Under the pieces are notes generated by a model. The model did not search any database and had not been told where the DNA came from. It was given only the letters and a program-made list of their open reading frames with translations. 64,000 bases of DNA from Lachnospiraceae bacterium (GTDB lineage: Bacteria > Bacillota > Clostridia > Lachnospirales > Lachnospiraceae), in the NCBI GenBank assembly GCA_016286035.1, contig JAEERY010000020.1:1-64000 (forward strand), read 5' to 3'. Each line of letters opens with the position of its first letter. The stretch's first letter is position 1. The position numbers and the translations under genes were made by a program. Shown here piece after piece: positions 8,005-16,783 of the stretch.

Positions 8005-8033
8005 AAAAGATCAGTTAAACTGGTCTTTTTTTT
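8005..8033 (+). terminator. Rho-independent terminator
   Basis: AAAAGATCAGTT and AACTGGTCTTTT pair (one G-U) and are followed by TTTTTT. It ends the tetR-DUF998 transcript. Confidence 0.8.
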
Positions 8034-8126
8034 AGTCTTAGAAAGATTAGATAAAAGAAAAGTCTAACATCTCAAAAAGTGAGGGCAGGTGGAGTCGAAT
8101 CAACAATGTGTATTATATTATCTAGT

Positions 8127-8155
8127 TTGCACCTCAAGACTAAAAGCAATATAAT
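8127..8155 (+). promoter_or_regulatory. Promoter of the 8186 gene
   Basis: TTGCAC (8127-8132) and TATAAT (8150-8155) with a 17-bp spacer, 30 bp upstream of the coding start. The rest of 7971-8185 shows only the terminator. Confidence 0.55.
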
Positions 8156-8185
8156 GTAATACATTTACGAAAGGAGACAAAACAG

Positions 8186-8605
8186 ATGGAAAACAAAGAG
8201 AAAAAACAAAACGAAAAAGAATGTGATAATACGATATGTACTAAGAGAAAACTATCTGATTATATCGACGAAAGCCAATACATAATATCTCATGGAACAA
8301 GACGCGCATATGATAAGAAACTCACAATATCAGACGATGGAATCATGAAACTGAACAGTACATTTGTAAATGCTACAAAGGAACGTCGATTTGCAGTGGC
8401 TTTCGCAAAGGATTTTGAAAGAGTTATACTTGTATCGGAATGTGAAGAAGAAATCCGGTTTTCTAAAAATGGTACGACCAGAGATCGCGATATATCAAAT
8501 AAGATAGCTAATCTTGGATTCGATATGCCATTGACTTATATTATGAAGTGGGATGAAGAAAGAAAACTGTGGCAGGGAAAGCTTGATAAGCGTTCCGAGA
8601 CATGA
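8186..8605 (+). CDS. Hypothetical protein
   Basis: 139 residues, very rich in K and E at the N-terminus, no signal peptide or membrane segment. It has a strong AAAGGAG site 8 bp before the ATG and its own promoter, so it is probably a real gene. I recognise no family. Alternating hydrophobic strands in the middle (RRFAVAFAKDFERVILV) suggest a small soluble alpha/beta protein. Confidence 0.6.
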   Translation: MENKEKKQNEKECDNTICTKRKLSDYIDESQYIISHGTRRAYDKKLTISDDGIMKLNSTFVNATKERRFAVAFAKDFERVILVSECEEEIRFSKNGTTRDRDISNKIANLGFDMPLTYIMKWDEERKLWQGKLDKRSET

Positions 8606-8686
8606 AAGCATTACAGGCGCAAGCGGGACAGGATCAGGAAGCGAGAATATTATGAAAAGAACAGATATTCTATTTCGAAGAGAATA

Positions 8687-9061
8687 ATGGAGAAATATAT
8701 ACCTGGTGAAATTCAGAGAATACAAATGCTAATACCTGACAGAGTGAATGAATTATTAGATCAATACACCTTTGAGAATAGTGAAAAGTATATCCGATAT
8801 GCATTAAAGTGGTATGGAATATATGAAAATAGAGAATTTTATGCTGATTGTTACAGTAATGCAGCATTAGGATATTATTACAGCATATGCAGATGTGCCT
8901 ATTGCGATTATTCTTATGTAGAAAGATACATCAGGAAAATGATAAGGATAACAATAATATGTGGAATCAATACATCAAAAGAAGTAGAGAGCATCTGTAG
9001 AGAAAATAATCTCAAAGCCATAAGTTTCGATGAATTATATGGAATCGATAATAGATATTAA
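8687..9061 (+). CDS. Hypothetical protein
   Basis: 124 residues, unusually rich in tyrosine and cysteine (ADCYSNAALGYYYSICRCAYC). Its upstream site is weak. It is followed at once by a good terminator, which supports a transcription unit ending here, probably shared with the 8186 gene 81 bp upstream. No family recognised. Confidence 0.5.
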   Translation: MEKYIPGEIQRIQMLIPDRVNELLDQYTFENSEKYIRYALKWYGIYENREFYADCYSNAALGYYYSICRCAYCDYSYVERYIRKMIRITIICGINTSKEVESICRENNLKAISFDELYGIDNRY

Positions 9062-9070
9062 AACTATGAA

Positions 9071-9095
9071 ACGGGTCATTGATGGCTCGTTTTTT
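9071..9095 (+). terminator. Rho-independent terminator
   Basis: ACGGGTCAT (9071-9079) pairs with ATGGCTCGT (9082-9090) and runs into TTTTT. The following 190 bp to the kinase are very AT-rich and probably hold its promoter; I could not choose a convincing -35/-10 pair. Confidence 0.75.
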
Positions 9096-9284
9096 GTGTG
9101 TGAAGCGGTAAATCAAACATATAATCTGTCTTTCAATTCGTATATGATCTTTAGAAAACAGATTTGTTACATAATAAATTATATTATCTATATATATGAA
9201 ACTATAATGGAATATTATATGGAAAAACACTATCTTAAGTATCGACAGGAACATAACAGTAGCTTTGAGATTTGAGATAAGAAC

Positions 9285-11825
9285 ATGAAAAAGAGTTATA
9301 TTCTTATTGTAAATATTTTAATTATGGTCGCCATATTGACCTTCGTTGTTTTCTACTCCAGATATACAAACCATGAGGCCTATCAGAGGCAGATAGAGCA
9401 CTTTGAGAATACAACGGTTACCATGGAAAAGGTAACGGAGAATTATCTGGAAGGTGAGCAGAACATATGCGATGTATGGGCACACTATATAAACAACAAA
9501 AACATGAGTATGCAAGAGGCGATAGAGTATATCCGTGTATCACATGTGCTTACTAACGCTTCGGCACATCTGATCTCTACGGAAACACTTACCGGTCTTT
9601 CTACGCGTCCGAAACAGGGAACAGTCGATGAATACGATGTTTCATATAAACGGTTGGACATCCTGAATGATGTGAATTGGATCGATGAGATAGGAAAGTC
9701 GATCAACATTACCCGTGCTTATACCAATCCGATGAATGGCGAGCAGTCATTGGCTTTCTGCAATATGGTCACTTTGTATGATACGGAAAGTAAGACATCT
9801 AAGAATGCGGTTCTTTTGAGAGTGATCCCGATCTCGGTACTTGAACAAAAATGGGTCTTTCCGCAATCAGAGCTTGCAAACGCCGAGCTGTCAATGATCG
9901 ATTCTGACGGTGATTACATCCTCAAGGGATACAGTTTTAAAAACGCCAGCTTTTTTGAATTTTACAATTCCTATAATACAACGGACCCCAAAACGACGAA
10001 ACAATTGTATGAAAGGATCACTTCTTCGACGGGTTCCATTACGATGCTTAATTCACACAAAGAAGAGTGTATACTTGCCTTTACACCTGTTGATGCCGCA
10101 GCAGGATGGACAATGCTGGGATTTATACCGGCAGGTGATCTTGTTGTGGATAAGGAAAACTGGTTACTTTTTGGAGTTGTTTTTGTCGGTCTGCTGATAC
10201 TGTTCATATGCGATCTTTGCTACATGCGTTTCTTAAACAAGCGCCTTCAGGTAACGGCAAGAGAAGCGGATAGCGCAAATAAGGCAAAGACCGATTTTCT
10301 ATCTACGATGTCTCACGACATCAGAACTCCTATGAATGCGATCATTGGACTTACGACCATTGCGGAGAAAAATCTTAAAGATGTGGAATCTACAAAGGAA
10401 AGTCTTCGAAAGATTAGCCTTGCCAGCAATCATCTTCTGACGCTGATCAATGATATTCTGGATATATCAAAGGTGGAGAGCGGAAAACTTAAACTCAATC
10501 CTTTGACATTCTCCATTGTGGAAACGGTAGAAAACCTTGTAAACATTTCACAGCCGATGATTAAGGAAAAGAATCTTGAATTCAGTTTCCATATCAACCG
10601 GATGGAAAAAGAATATCTTTATACTGATCAGCTTCGACTGAATCAGATCTATATCAATGTATTAACAAACGCGATCAAGTACACTGAACCAGGCGGAAGT
10701 ATCAGTGTGGATATGCGCGAGGAAAACAGTACCACAGATGGCTGTGTACGACTGGTCTATGTAGTAGCAGATACCGGTATCGGTATGAGTAAAGAATATA
10801 TGGAGATCATGTATCAGCCTTTCTCGCGTCAGATAGACAGCCGAGTCAACAGCATTCAGGGAACCGGTCTGGGTCTGGCTATTACAAAGCAGATGGTTGA
10901 GCTGATGAACGGAACGATTGAATGTAACAGTGAGCAGGGTAAGGGAACGACTTTCACTGTCGTGTTGGATATACCTGTAGCTGACAGACAGAGGGAAGAT
11001 ATGCAGTTTGATTCCATTAATGTTCTGATCGTGGATGATGATGAGATAATGCTTGAGACTGCTGTTGATATTTTAAAATCTCTTGGTGCCGTGACGGAGT
11101 ATGCGCAAAGCGGACTGGAAGCTCTTGGAATGATCGAACACAGACATCTTTCAGGGAAGGATTACGATGTTGTCATTGTTGATTGGAAAATGCCTGAGAT
11201 TGATGGAGTTGAGACCATCAAACGAATTCGCTCAAATATAGATACAAATACTCCGATCCTGCTCATTTCAGCATATGACTGGTCAGACATTGAGGATAAA
11301 GCAAAAGAAGCAGGCGCGAACGGCTTTGTCAGCAAGCCTCTTTTTAGATCGATACTTTATGATAAGATCAATGCTCTTATAGGAAAAAAATCCAGATCCC
11401 TGGAACCGGAGGATGATCATTCCGATCTGCAAGGTATGCGCATCCTTGTAACCGAGGATAATGATATCAACTGGGAGATCATTTCGGCCATGCTTAGTAT
11501 GTTTGGGATTATTACTGAGCGTGCTGAAAACGGACGGGTTTGTGTGGATATGTTACATGATGCAAAAGAAGGCAGTTATGAATTGGTCTTCATGGACATA
11601 CAGATGCCACAGATGAACGGTCTTGATGCGACAAGAGCGATACGTGCTTTTAAGGATCACTGGGCAGCTTCGATTCCGATAGTTGCCATGACGGCGGATG
11701 CATTTTCAGAAAATGTCACGGAGTGTCTGAATGCGGGAATGAATGGGCATATAGCAAAGCCTGTAGATATAAAATTAGTCATCAAGGAAATCAGAAGAAT
11801 CCGGGAAGGAAGAAAAATATCATGA
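9285..11825 (+). CDS. Hybrid sensor histidine kinase with two receiver domains
   Basis: 846 residues. TM1 at about 6-25, an extracytoplasmic sensor of roughly 265 residues, TM2 at about 293-314, then HisKA with phospho-acceptor H344 in STMSHDIRTPMN, an HATPase domain (N-box NVLTNAIKYT, DTGIGM, GTGLGL), receiver 1 with D633 in VDWKMPE, and receiver 2 with D771 in FMDIQMPQ. No HPt or output domain is fused, so phosphate must leave through another protein. Its stop overlaps the start of a solute-binding lipoprotein (ATGA), so the two are made together and the lipoprotein may present ligand to the sensor domain. Confidence 0.93.
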   Translation: MKKSYILIVNILIMVAILTFVVFYSRYTNHEAYQRQIEHFENTTVTMEKVTENYLEGEQNICDVWAHYINNKNMSMQEAIEYIRVSHVLTNASAHLISTETLTGLSTRPKQGTVDEYDVSYKRLDILNDVNWIDEIGKSINITRAYTNPMNGEQSLAFCNMVTLYDTESKTSKNAVLLRVIPISVLEQKWVFPQSELANAELSMIDSDGDYILKGYSFKNASFFEFYNSYNTTDPKTTKQLYERITSSTGSITMLNSHKEECILAFTPVDAAAGWTMLGFIPAGDLVVDKENWLLFGVVFVGLLILFICDLCYMRFLNKRLQVTAREADSANKAKTDFLSTMSHDIRTPMNAIIGLTTIAEKNLKDVESTKESLRKISLASNHLLTLINDILDISKVESGKLKLNPLTFSIVETVENLVNISQPMIKEKNLEFSFHINRMEKEYLYTDQLRLNQIYINVLTNAIKYTEPGGSISVDMREENSTTDGCVRLVYVVADTGIGMSKEYMEIMYQPFSRQIDSRVNSIQGTGLGLAITKQMVELMNGTIECNSEQGKGTTFTVVLDIPVADRQREDMQFDSINVLIVDDDEIMLETAVDILKSLGAVTEYAQSGLEALGMIEHRHLSGKDYDVVIVDWKMPEIDGVETIKRIRSNIDTNTPILLISAYDWSDIEDKAKEAGANGFVSKPLFRSILYDKINALIGKKSRSLEPEDDHSDLQGMRILVTEDNDINWEIISAMLSMFGIITERAENGRVCVDMLHDAKEGSYELVFMDIQMPQMNGLDATRAIRAFKDHWAASIPIVAMTADAFSENVTECLNAGMNGHIAKPVDIKLVIKEIRRIREGRKIS

Positions 11826-13117
11826 AAAAGACAATGTGTATGATCTTAGCCATGCTGATGGTATTGGTGCTGGCTGCATGCGGTGCGGCACAGCAGGAAG
11901 CGGTTGCTGAAGAAGGCTTTAAGCCATCTATGGATACATCACTCAGCTGCCACATCAAAGTTGCCGGCGGTTATGACAATTTTGAAGCATTGGAGGCTGA
12001 ATTTGATCGTTTCAACGAGTATTATCCCAATGTGGAATTGATGTTTACTAAGATCGATGATTATAACAATATGATCGGTACTGTTTTAAACGGGAATGAT
12101 GCTCCTGACATCTATGTTAATTATTCCTGGATGTATGGAAGGGAACAGTATCAGTCTTCCATAGATCATGCAGAGGATCTGACCGATCCGGCTCTTGGGC
12201 TTGATCTTAACTGCATTCGAAGCAATATAATCCTTAATACGGATGATGGAAAACTCCCCATGGTACCGGTTTTTTCAAATACCTATGGGATGCTCGTAAA
12301 TACGAGCCTTTTCGAAAAAGAGGGTCTTAAAGTACCAACGACTTATCAAGAACTTGTGACAGTGTGTGATGCATTTCATAAAAAGGGATATGAGAATCCG
12401 TTGATGGGATTCACTAATGCGGAGACAACATCACTGTTCATTTTGATGATCTATCCGTATTTTTGTCAAACTGTAGCAAGTGATGCAGAGGCTGTCAAAA
12501 AACTCAATGCCCTTGATCCTCAAGCAGGAAGCTATATGAGACCTTCCCTTGAGAAGGTGGTACAGTTCTTAAACGACGGCTGTGTGAATCTTGATGAGTG
12601 TGATAAGATTGAAAACAACTATGATGCCGTGATACTTCGCTTCTTTGAAGGTGATGTACCCATGATGATTTGTTCAGGAGATACAGTTTCAGGAACAAAG
12701 AAAAGAGAAAACCGTTCAGAAGCATTTATAGCGAATCCTTTTAATTACACCTTTGTACCAGTTCCGATGTCAGATGAAGGTGCTAATTTCCTTGATATGC
12801 CAAATCTTCAGTTCTCTGTCAATAAAGACAGTGCAAATCTGGACATGGCCAATGAGTTTATGCGATTTTTGATCACATCGACGGAACTTAATGAAATGGC
12901 ACAGAACAAGGGGCTTATGTCACCGACCAAGGATTTGTCCTTTAACAGTATGTATGCCGCATTCGGGACAGTTTCGGAATCCAATATCCTGTCCCCTGAA
13001 GAATTCGGTTTAATGGATGATGCGGTCAAACAATTAAGACAGGCGGTTTATGCGGTTGGAACCGGTGAAATGACCATAGATGAGGCTGTTGCCCACTATG
13101 GTGCTTTTGAGCAATAA
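11822..13117 (+). CDS. Extracellular solute-binding lipoprotein coupled to the kinase
   Basis: 431 residues with a lipoprotein signal peptide (lipobox LAAC, lipid cysteine C20). The remainder matches family 1 (carbohydrate-type) binding proteins of ABC transporters: FDRFNEYYPNVELMF, GNDAPDIYVNYSW, YGMLVNTSLFEKEGLKVPTTYQEL. The ATG at 11822 overlaps the kinase stop. No permease or ATPase follows; a terminator does. The orphan position and coupling suggest a sensory accessory instead of, or as well as, a transport role. Confidence 0.88.
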   Translation: MKKTMCMILAMLMVLVLAACGAAQQEAVAEEGFKPSMDTSLSCHIKVAGGYDNFEALEAEFDRFNEYYPNVELMFTKIDDYNNMIGTVLNGNDAPDIYVNYSWMYGREQYQSSIDHAEDLTDPALGLDLNCIRSNIILNTDDGKLPMVPVFSNTYGMLVNTSLFEKEGLKVPTTYQELVTVCDAFHKKGYENPLMGFTNAETTSLFILMIYPYFCQTVASDAEAVKKLNALDPQAGSYMRPSLEKVVQFLNDGCVNLDECDKIENNYDAVILRFFEGDVPMMICSGDTVSGTKKRENRSEAFIANPFNYTFVPVPMSDEGANFLDMPNLQFSVNKDSANLDMANEFMRFLITSTELNEMAQNKGLMSPTKDLSFNSMYAAFGTVSESNILSPEEFGLMDDAVKQLRQAVYAVGTGEMTIDEAVAHYGAFEQ

Positions 13118-13149
13118 AACAACAACCGACTATTAGATATGCATAAGAA

Positions 13150-13187
13150 AGCGATCCATGGAGTATGTTTCGATGGATCGCTTTTTA
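13150..13187 (+). terminator. Rho-independent terminator
   Basis: AGCGATCCAT (13150-13159) and ATGGATCGCT (13173-13182) form a perfect 10-bp stem followed by TTTTT. It ends the kinase operon; the MerR gene converges on it from the other strand. Confidence 0.85.
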
Positions 13188-13222
13188 TATGATCAGAAAT
13201 CATCTTGATAAATATGCGTTTC

Positions 13223-13975
13223 CTAAACAGAAAGTGTAATATCCAACAATATAAGGATTGCGCATAATATCAGAGCTGATATAAAGAGTGCCTTTTTTCG
13301 ATTTTTGGCTATCCATGGATGTTTTTTACCAAGGAAATACAAAGGTATACTGAGGAGCGCTTCCAAAGCTACGATCGTGAGTATCCCTAAGGCGCCGTCA
13401 CGGAAGTTTGTGATATCGAAACTTTTTCTGTAAAGACACATGATCACACCGGAAATTGCCATGGTTATGACAGCTCCTCTGAGAACGCTCCAGCCGGAGT
13501 CATAAGGATCACCGTCTATGTCAGTCCATGTAAACCACTCGTTAAACACGCCTTTTTCCGTTTTGACGATATCCTTTGCTATATCCATGAATCTATGTCC
13601 CTGCTTTTCTTCTTCAGCTATATAGTTAAGATAGTTGTCAACATTTAAGCTTTTTATATCTTCAGCACCTTCTTTAATCTTTTCGCAAAGATTAAGTGCA
13701 CCCTTAAGCTCATCCATCTGCTTATGAAGATTTTCAATGTTTTCTTCCAGTGCCAGTGGCAAAGACTTGGCTTCATCAAACAGATCTGCAATGTCATTAA
13801 CGGAGAAACCGATCTTTCTTAAGATCACGATCTTTTTAACTTTTTCCAGATCTTCTTTGGAATAGTCCCTGTATCCGTTTTCCTCACGTGAAGGACTGAT
13901 AAGACCTTCTTTTTCATAAAAACGAATGGTGGCTCTCGGAATATCCAATGTTGATTCCATTTCCTTGATCGTCAT
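13223..13975 (-). CDS. MerR-family regulator with C-terminal membrane domain
   Basis: 250 residues. The N-terminal 70 are a MerR winged helix (TIKEMESTLDIPRATIRFYE, EKEGLISPSREENGYRDYS), followed by the usual dimerising coiled coil to about 125. The last 80 residues contain three hydrophobic helices (about 168-186, 196-216, 226-247), so the protein is predicted to be tethered to the membrane. Classical MerR proteins are soluble. The signal sensed is unknown. Its own promoter has the long spacer and dyad expected for MerR control. Confidence 0.85.
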   Translation of the reverse strand: MTIKEMESTLDIPRATIRFYEKEGLISPSREENGYRDYSKEDLEKVKKIVILRKIGFSVNDIADLFDEAKSLPLALEENIENLHKQMDELKGALNLCEKIKEGAEDIKSLNVDNYLNYIAEEEKQGHRFMDIAKDIVKTEKGVFNEWFTWTDIDGDPYDSGWSVLRGAVITMAISGVIMCLYRKSFDITNFRDGALGILTIVALEALLSIPLYFLGKKHPWIAKNRKKALFISALILCAILILLDITLSV

Positions 13976-14007
13976 TTTTTATGACCTCCCTTATAAATTC
14001 TATGGCA

Positions 14008-14038
14008 ATCATAGAGTATAAACAAGGTTTACAGTCAA
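14008..14038 (-). promoter_or_regulatory. MerR-type promoter (19-bp spacer)
   Basis: On the minus strand TTGACT (14038-14033) and TATGAT (14013-14008) are separated by 19 bp. The spacer holds a dyad, GTAAAC-CTT-GTTTAT. An overlong spacer with a dyad is the hallmark of MerR-controlled promoters, so the gene is probably autoregulated. Confidence 0.65.
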
Positions 14039-14169
14039 TAGTTTTTTTCAAATATTTTAATTTTGTTATATATGATATGTGGATTTATGTATATTGAGTG
14101 GTGTTTTGGCGTGGTATAATGGTATCATGAATCGGAGTGTGGTTTTACAAATGATCAGGAGGTTATGAA

Positions 14170-14874
14170 ATGGAAGAGTCAATGAAGGATTACAAGGAAA
14201 TGCTCGAAGAGTCTTATAGTCTGATGGGAGACGGTGTTCATGATACGGATTCTCTTTTAGCATGGAGAAAAGCCGCAGAGCTTAAAGAATCACAGGAGAA
14301 TATAACTGTTACCGTCACCGGGATAGTAAAGGGCGGTGTTGTAGCCGATTTTGAAGGTATAAGAGCTTTTATACCCGTTTCAAAACTGGCTCTTGAAAGA
14401 ATAGATGATTGTAATCCGTTTTTGAGCAGGGAGCTAGAGGTAAGAGTATTTGAAGCAGATATTGATGAAGATAAACTGATACTTTCTGCCAAGGAAATAC
14501 TTAAAGAAAAACAGGAGATACTAAAAAAGAAGAAGGTATCTGACGTACAGGTGGGACAGGTATTTAAAGGCGTGATCGCAACGATAAAAGATTACGGTGC
14601 CTTTGTGGATCTGGGTGACGGACTTTCAGGACTGGTTCATATATCACAGATATCGAATAAAAGGATCAAACATCCTTCGGTGGCACTTAAAGAAGGCGAA
14701 ACTGTCGATGTTAAGGTAATTGATATAAAGGATGGAAAGATATCTCTTTCAATAAAAGCTCTCATGGATGATCCTGAAGAACAGGTTGAGGCAGATGAAG
14801 AGATAGTTATTCCAAAGTCAGAAGAAATAGGAACATCACTGGCGGATCTGTTAAAGGGTTTCAAGTTTGACTGA
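14170..14874 (+). CDS. S1 RNA-binding domain protein (ribosomal protein S1-like)
   Basis: 234 residues with two S1/OB domains: residues about 42-105 (NITVTVTGIVKGGVVADFEG, RAFIPVSKL) and about 125-195 (VGQVFKGVIATIKDYGAFVD, LSGLVHISQIS). This two-domain form is shorter than proteobacterial S1 and typical of small Firmicute S1-like proteins that bind RNA. The start has AGGAGG 7 bp upstream. An acidic C-terminal tail follows. It is the first gene of a loose same-strand run to 17935. Confidence 0.88.
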   Translation: MEESMKDYKEMLEESYSLMGDGVHDTDSLLAWRKAAELKESQENITVTVTGIVKGGVVADFEGIRAFIPVSKLALERIDDCNPFLSRELEVRVFEADIDEDKLILSAKEILKEKQEILKKKKVSDVQVGQVFKGVIATIKDYGAFVDLGDGLSGLVHISQISNKRIKHPSVALKEGETVDVKVIDIKDGKISLSIKALMDDPEEQVEADEEIVIPKSEEIGTSLADLLKGFKFD

Positions 14875-14918
14875 TCTTAAAGTTTTGAAAAAGGAAACAT
14901 AAAAGAGGAAGATTAAGA

Positions 14919-15221
14919 ATGGTAAAGCATGTGATATTGTGGACACTTAAGGATGAGTATTCTTTAACAGAGAAGGCCAAGATCAAAGCAGGCATAAAGA
15001 GCGGTCTTGAAGGATTAAAGGGTTCGATACCCGGACTTATTGACATCAAAGTCAATACAGAACCTCTTATAAGTTCAAACTGTGATCTTATGCTTGATTC
15101 GACATTTGATAATGAGGATTCGCTTAAGGGGTATTCGGTTCATCCAGCACATGTAGAGGTCGCAAATACGATGGTCAGGCCATATACGGCAAGCCGGGTA
15201 TGTATGGATTATGAGATATAA
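14919..15221 (+). CDS. Dabb (stress-responsive A/B barrel) domain protein
   Basis: 100 residues covering one whole Dabb domain: VKHVILWTLKDE at the start, PGLIDIKVNTEP in the middle and YSVHPAHVEVANTMVRP near the end. These are small cytoplasmic dimeric ferredoxin-like proteins, mostly of unknown function. It lies 44 bp after the S1 gene with a GAGGAAG site. Confidence 0.88.
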   Translation: MVKHVILWTLKDEYSLTEKAKIKAGIKSGLEGLKGSIPGLIDIKVNTEPLISSNCDLMLDSTFDNEDSLKGYSVHPAHVEVANTMVRPYTASRVCMDYEI

Positions 15222-15272
15222 AGAACATAAGTATAATGTGTAGCTTATATAGTTGATACAGGGGTAAGAAGA

Positions 15273-15902
15273 ATGGATACTACGAGTATAAGCGTTAATG
15301 TTCACAGCAGTATACGGATAGCCGGAAACAAGATAATATATATCGATCCCTTTGAGATAGACGAAGCAACACATGATGCGGACTATATCTTTATCACACA
15401 TGATCATTATGATCATTTTTCTATAACCGATATATTTAAGGTCTTAGACGATAAAACGGTCTTTGTCATTCCCGCTCCTCTCGAGATGAGGGTAAGGAAG
15501 AACACACCTGTCGGAAGTCAGATATGCGTTGAGCCCGGTAAGACGTACGAGACAAAAGATTTTGTGTTTGAGACAATCCCTGCTTACAACAGATTAAAAC
15601 CTTTTCATTCAAGAAAAGCAGGCTGGGTCGGATATGTGATAAACATAGACGGAACAAGGATATATATCGCAGGAGATACAGATGCAACAAAAGAAGCACA
15701 GAGCGTTAAATGTGACATAGCCCTTGTGCCCGTAGGCGGAACATATACGATGAATTACAAGGAAGCGGCAGCACTTATAAACAGGATAAAACCCCAATAT
15801 GCCATACCCATACATTACGGAAGCATAGCGGGAGATAAGGATGACGGAGAGAAATTCAAACATCTGGTTGATACAAAGATACATGTAGAGTTAATGCTGT
15901 AG
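15273..15902 (+). CDS. Metallo-beta-lactamase-fold hydrolase
   Basis: 209 residues. The metal motif THDHYDHF near residue 42, the later aspartate in YIAGDTDAT and histidine in AIPIHYGS mark an MBL-fold enzyme of the UlaG/YtkL-like group. It is cytoplasmic. The substrate cannot be read from the sequence. The ribosome site is GGGGTAAGA. Confidence 0.88.
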   Translation: MDTTSISVNVHSSIRIAGNKIIYIDPFEIDEATHDADYIFITHDHYDHFSITDIFKVLDDKTVFVIPAPLEMRVRKNTPVGSQICVEPGKTYETKDFVFETIPAYNRLKPFHSRKAGWVGYVINIDGTRIYIAGDTDATKEAQSVKCDIALVPVGGTYTMNYKEAAALINRIKPQYAIPIHYGSIAGDKDDGEKFKHLVDTKIHVELML

Positions 15903-15916
15903 AAAGAGAAGAACAG

Positions 15917-16288
15917 ATGATAGATTTGAACAAGGGTCTGTTTGAGACTATATGGATTGTCATGACAAACGGAATACCCTATATAATCCTTATATTCAGG
16001 CCGGTCAGCTTAGTAATCATTATGATTCTTTATATAAAGCTGTTACGCATGCATAAGATATACAGCATTCCTATGAGGCTTATGAAAAAGGCTAATCTTT
16101 CTTTTCTAGTGATGTCTGCTATAGCTTTTTTTGTATTTCATTTTTTGACGATAAAGATAAGCGGCATTGAAACAGTATCTTACGCATTTTTTAGAGATCT
16201 TGCATTAATCATATTTATTGTTACGGTTTTGCAGATGGGGCTTTTAAAGTTGCTGAGACAGATGTACTACAAAAACCGGGATAAATAA
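15917..16288 (+). CDS. Hypothetical membrane protein
   Basis: 123 residues with about three hydrophobic helices (residues roughly 20-42, 58-76, 88-108) and a basic tail. No family recognised. It starts 14 bp after the MBL gene and is probably co-transcribed. Confidence 0.6.
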   Translation: MIDLNKGLFETIWIVMTNGIPYIILIFRPVSLVIIMILYIKLLRMHKIYSIPMRLMKKANLSFLVMSAIAFFVFHFLTIKISGIETVSYAFFRDLALIIFIVTVLQMGLLKLLRQMYYKNRDK

Positions 16289-16305
16289 AATGGAGAACAA
16301 ACAGA

Positions 16306-16671
16306 ATGAAGAAGTGGTACGATGAAGAATATGAATTCACGATAGAAGTTACAGGATTCTTACACGGTGATAACACCGAGCATTACTGCCGTAACGGTGA
16401 AGAGATAGGAGATAAATATACATGCACGTATGGCTGTCCCGTAAGCAGTGACGGTTATGGTATCTGCTCCAAGACAATGATGATGCTCTATCCGTTAATG
16501 GAAGCTGTAAGGAGCGGAGGGGATCTTGAAAACTTAGGTGGTGACAGTAAGTATACAAAGACTATTGTATGTCCTGACGGTTGTGTGATATTTAAACTGA
16601 CTGCGACACCTCTGGGTAATGAGAACTTTCATAAAGGTGGATTCTGGAGTTATCCGGATGAGACTGTCTGA
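16306..16671 (+). CDS. TIGR04076-family protein
   Basis: 121 residues. The order of YEFTIEVTG, conserved cysteines (YTCTYGCPV, GICSK, IVCPDGCVIFKLTA) and the size match TIGR04076, small cysteine-bearing proteins of unknown function common in Clostridia. No membrane segments. Confidence 0.75.
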   Translation: MKKWYDEEYEFTIEVTGFLHGDNTEHYCRNGEEIGDKYTCTYGCPVSSDGYGICSKTMMMLYPLMEAVRSGGDLENLGGDSKYTKTIVCPDGCVIFKLTATPLGNENFHKGGFWSYPDETV

Positions 16672-16783
16672 GAGCAAGCAGGATAAAGGATAGGGGATAA
16701 ATCGGGGGGATATAAGCTGAGAGTTAAGAAAGATTCTTTAAATGCGGATTTGCGCCGGTCGTAATGCTGATAGGAGGTATCGG

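Noticed and set aside
9030-9275. Small 81-residue reading frame before the hybrid kinase
   Set aside because: It runs through a clear terminator, has no ribosome site and has a composition expected of AT-rich spacer.
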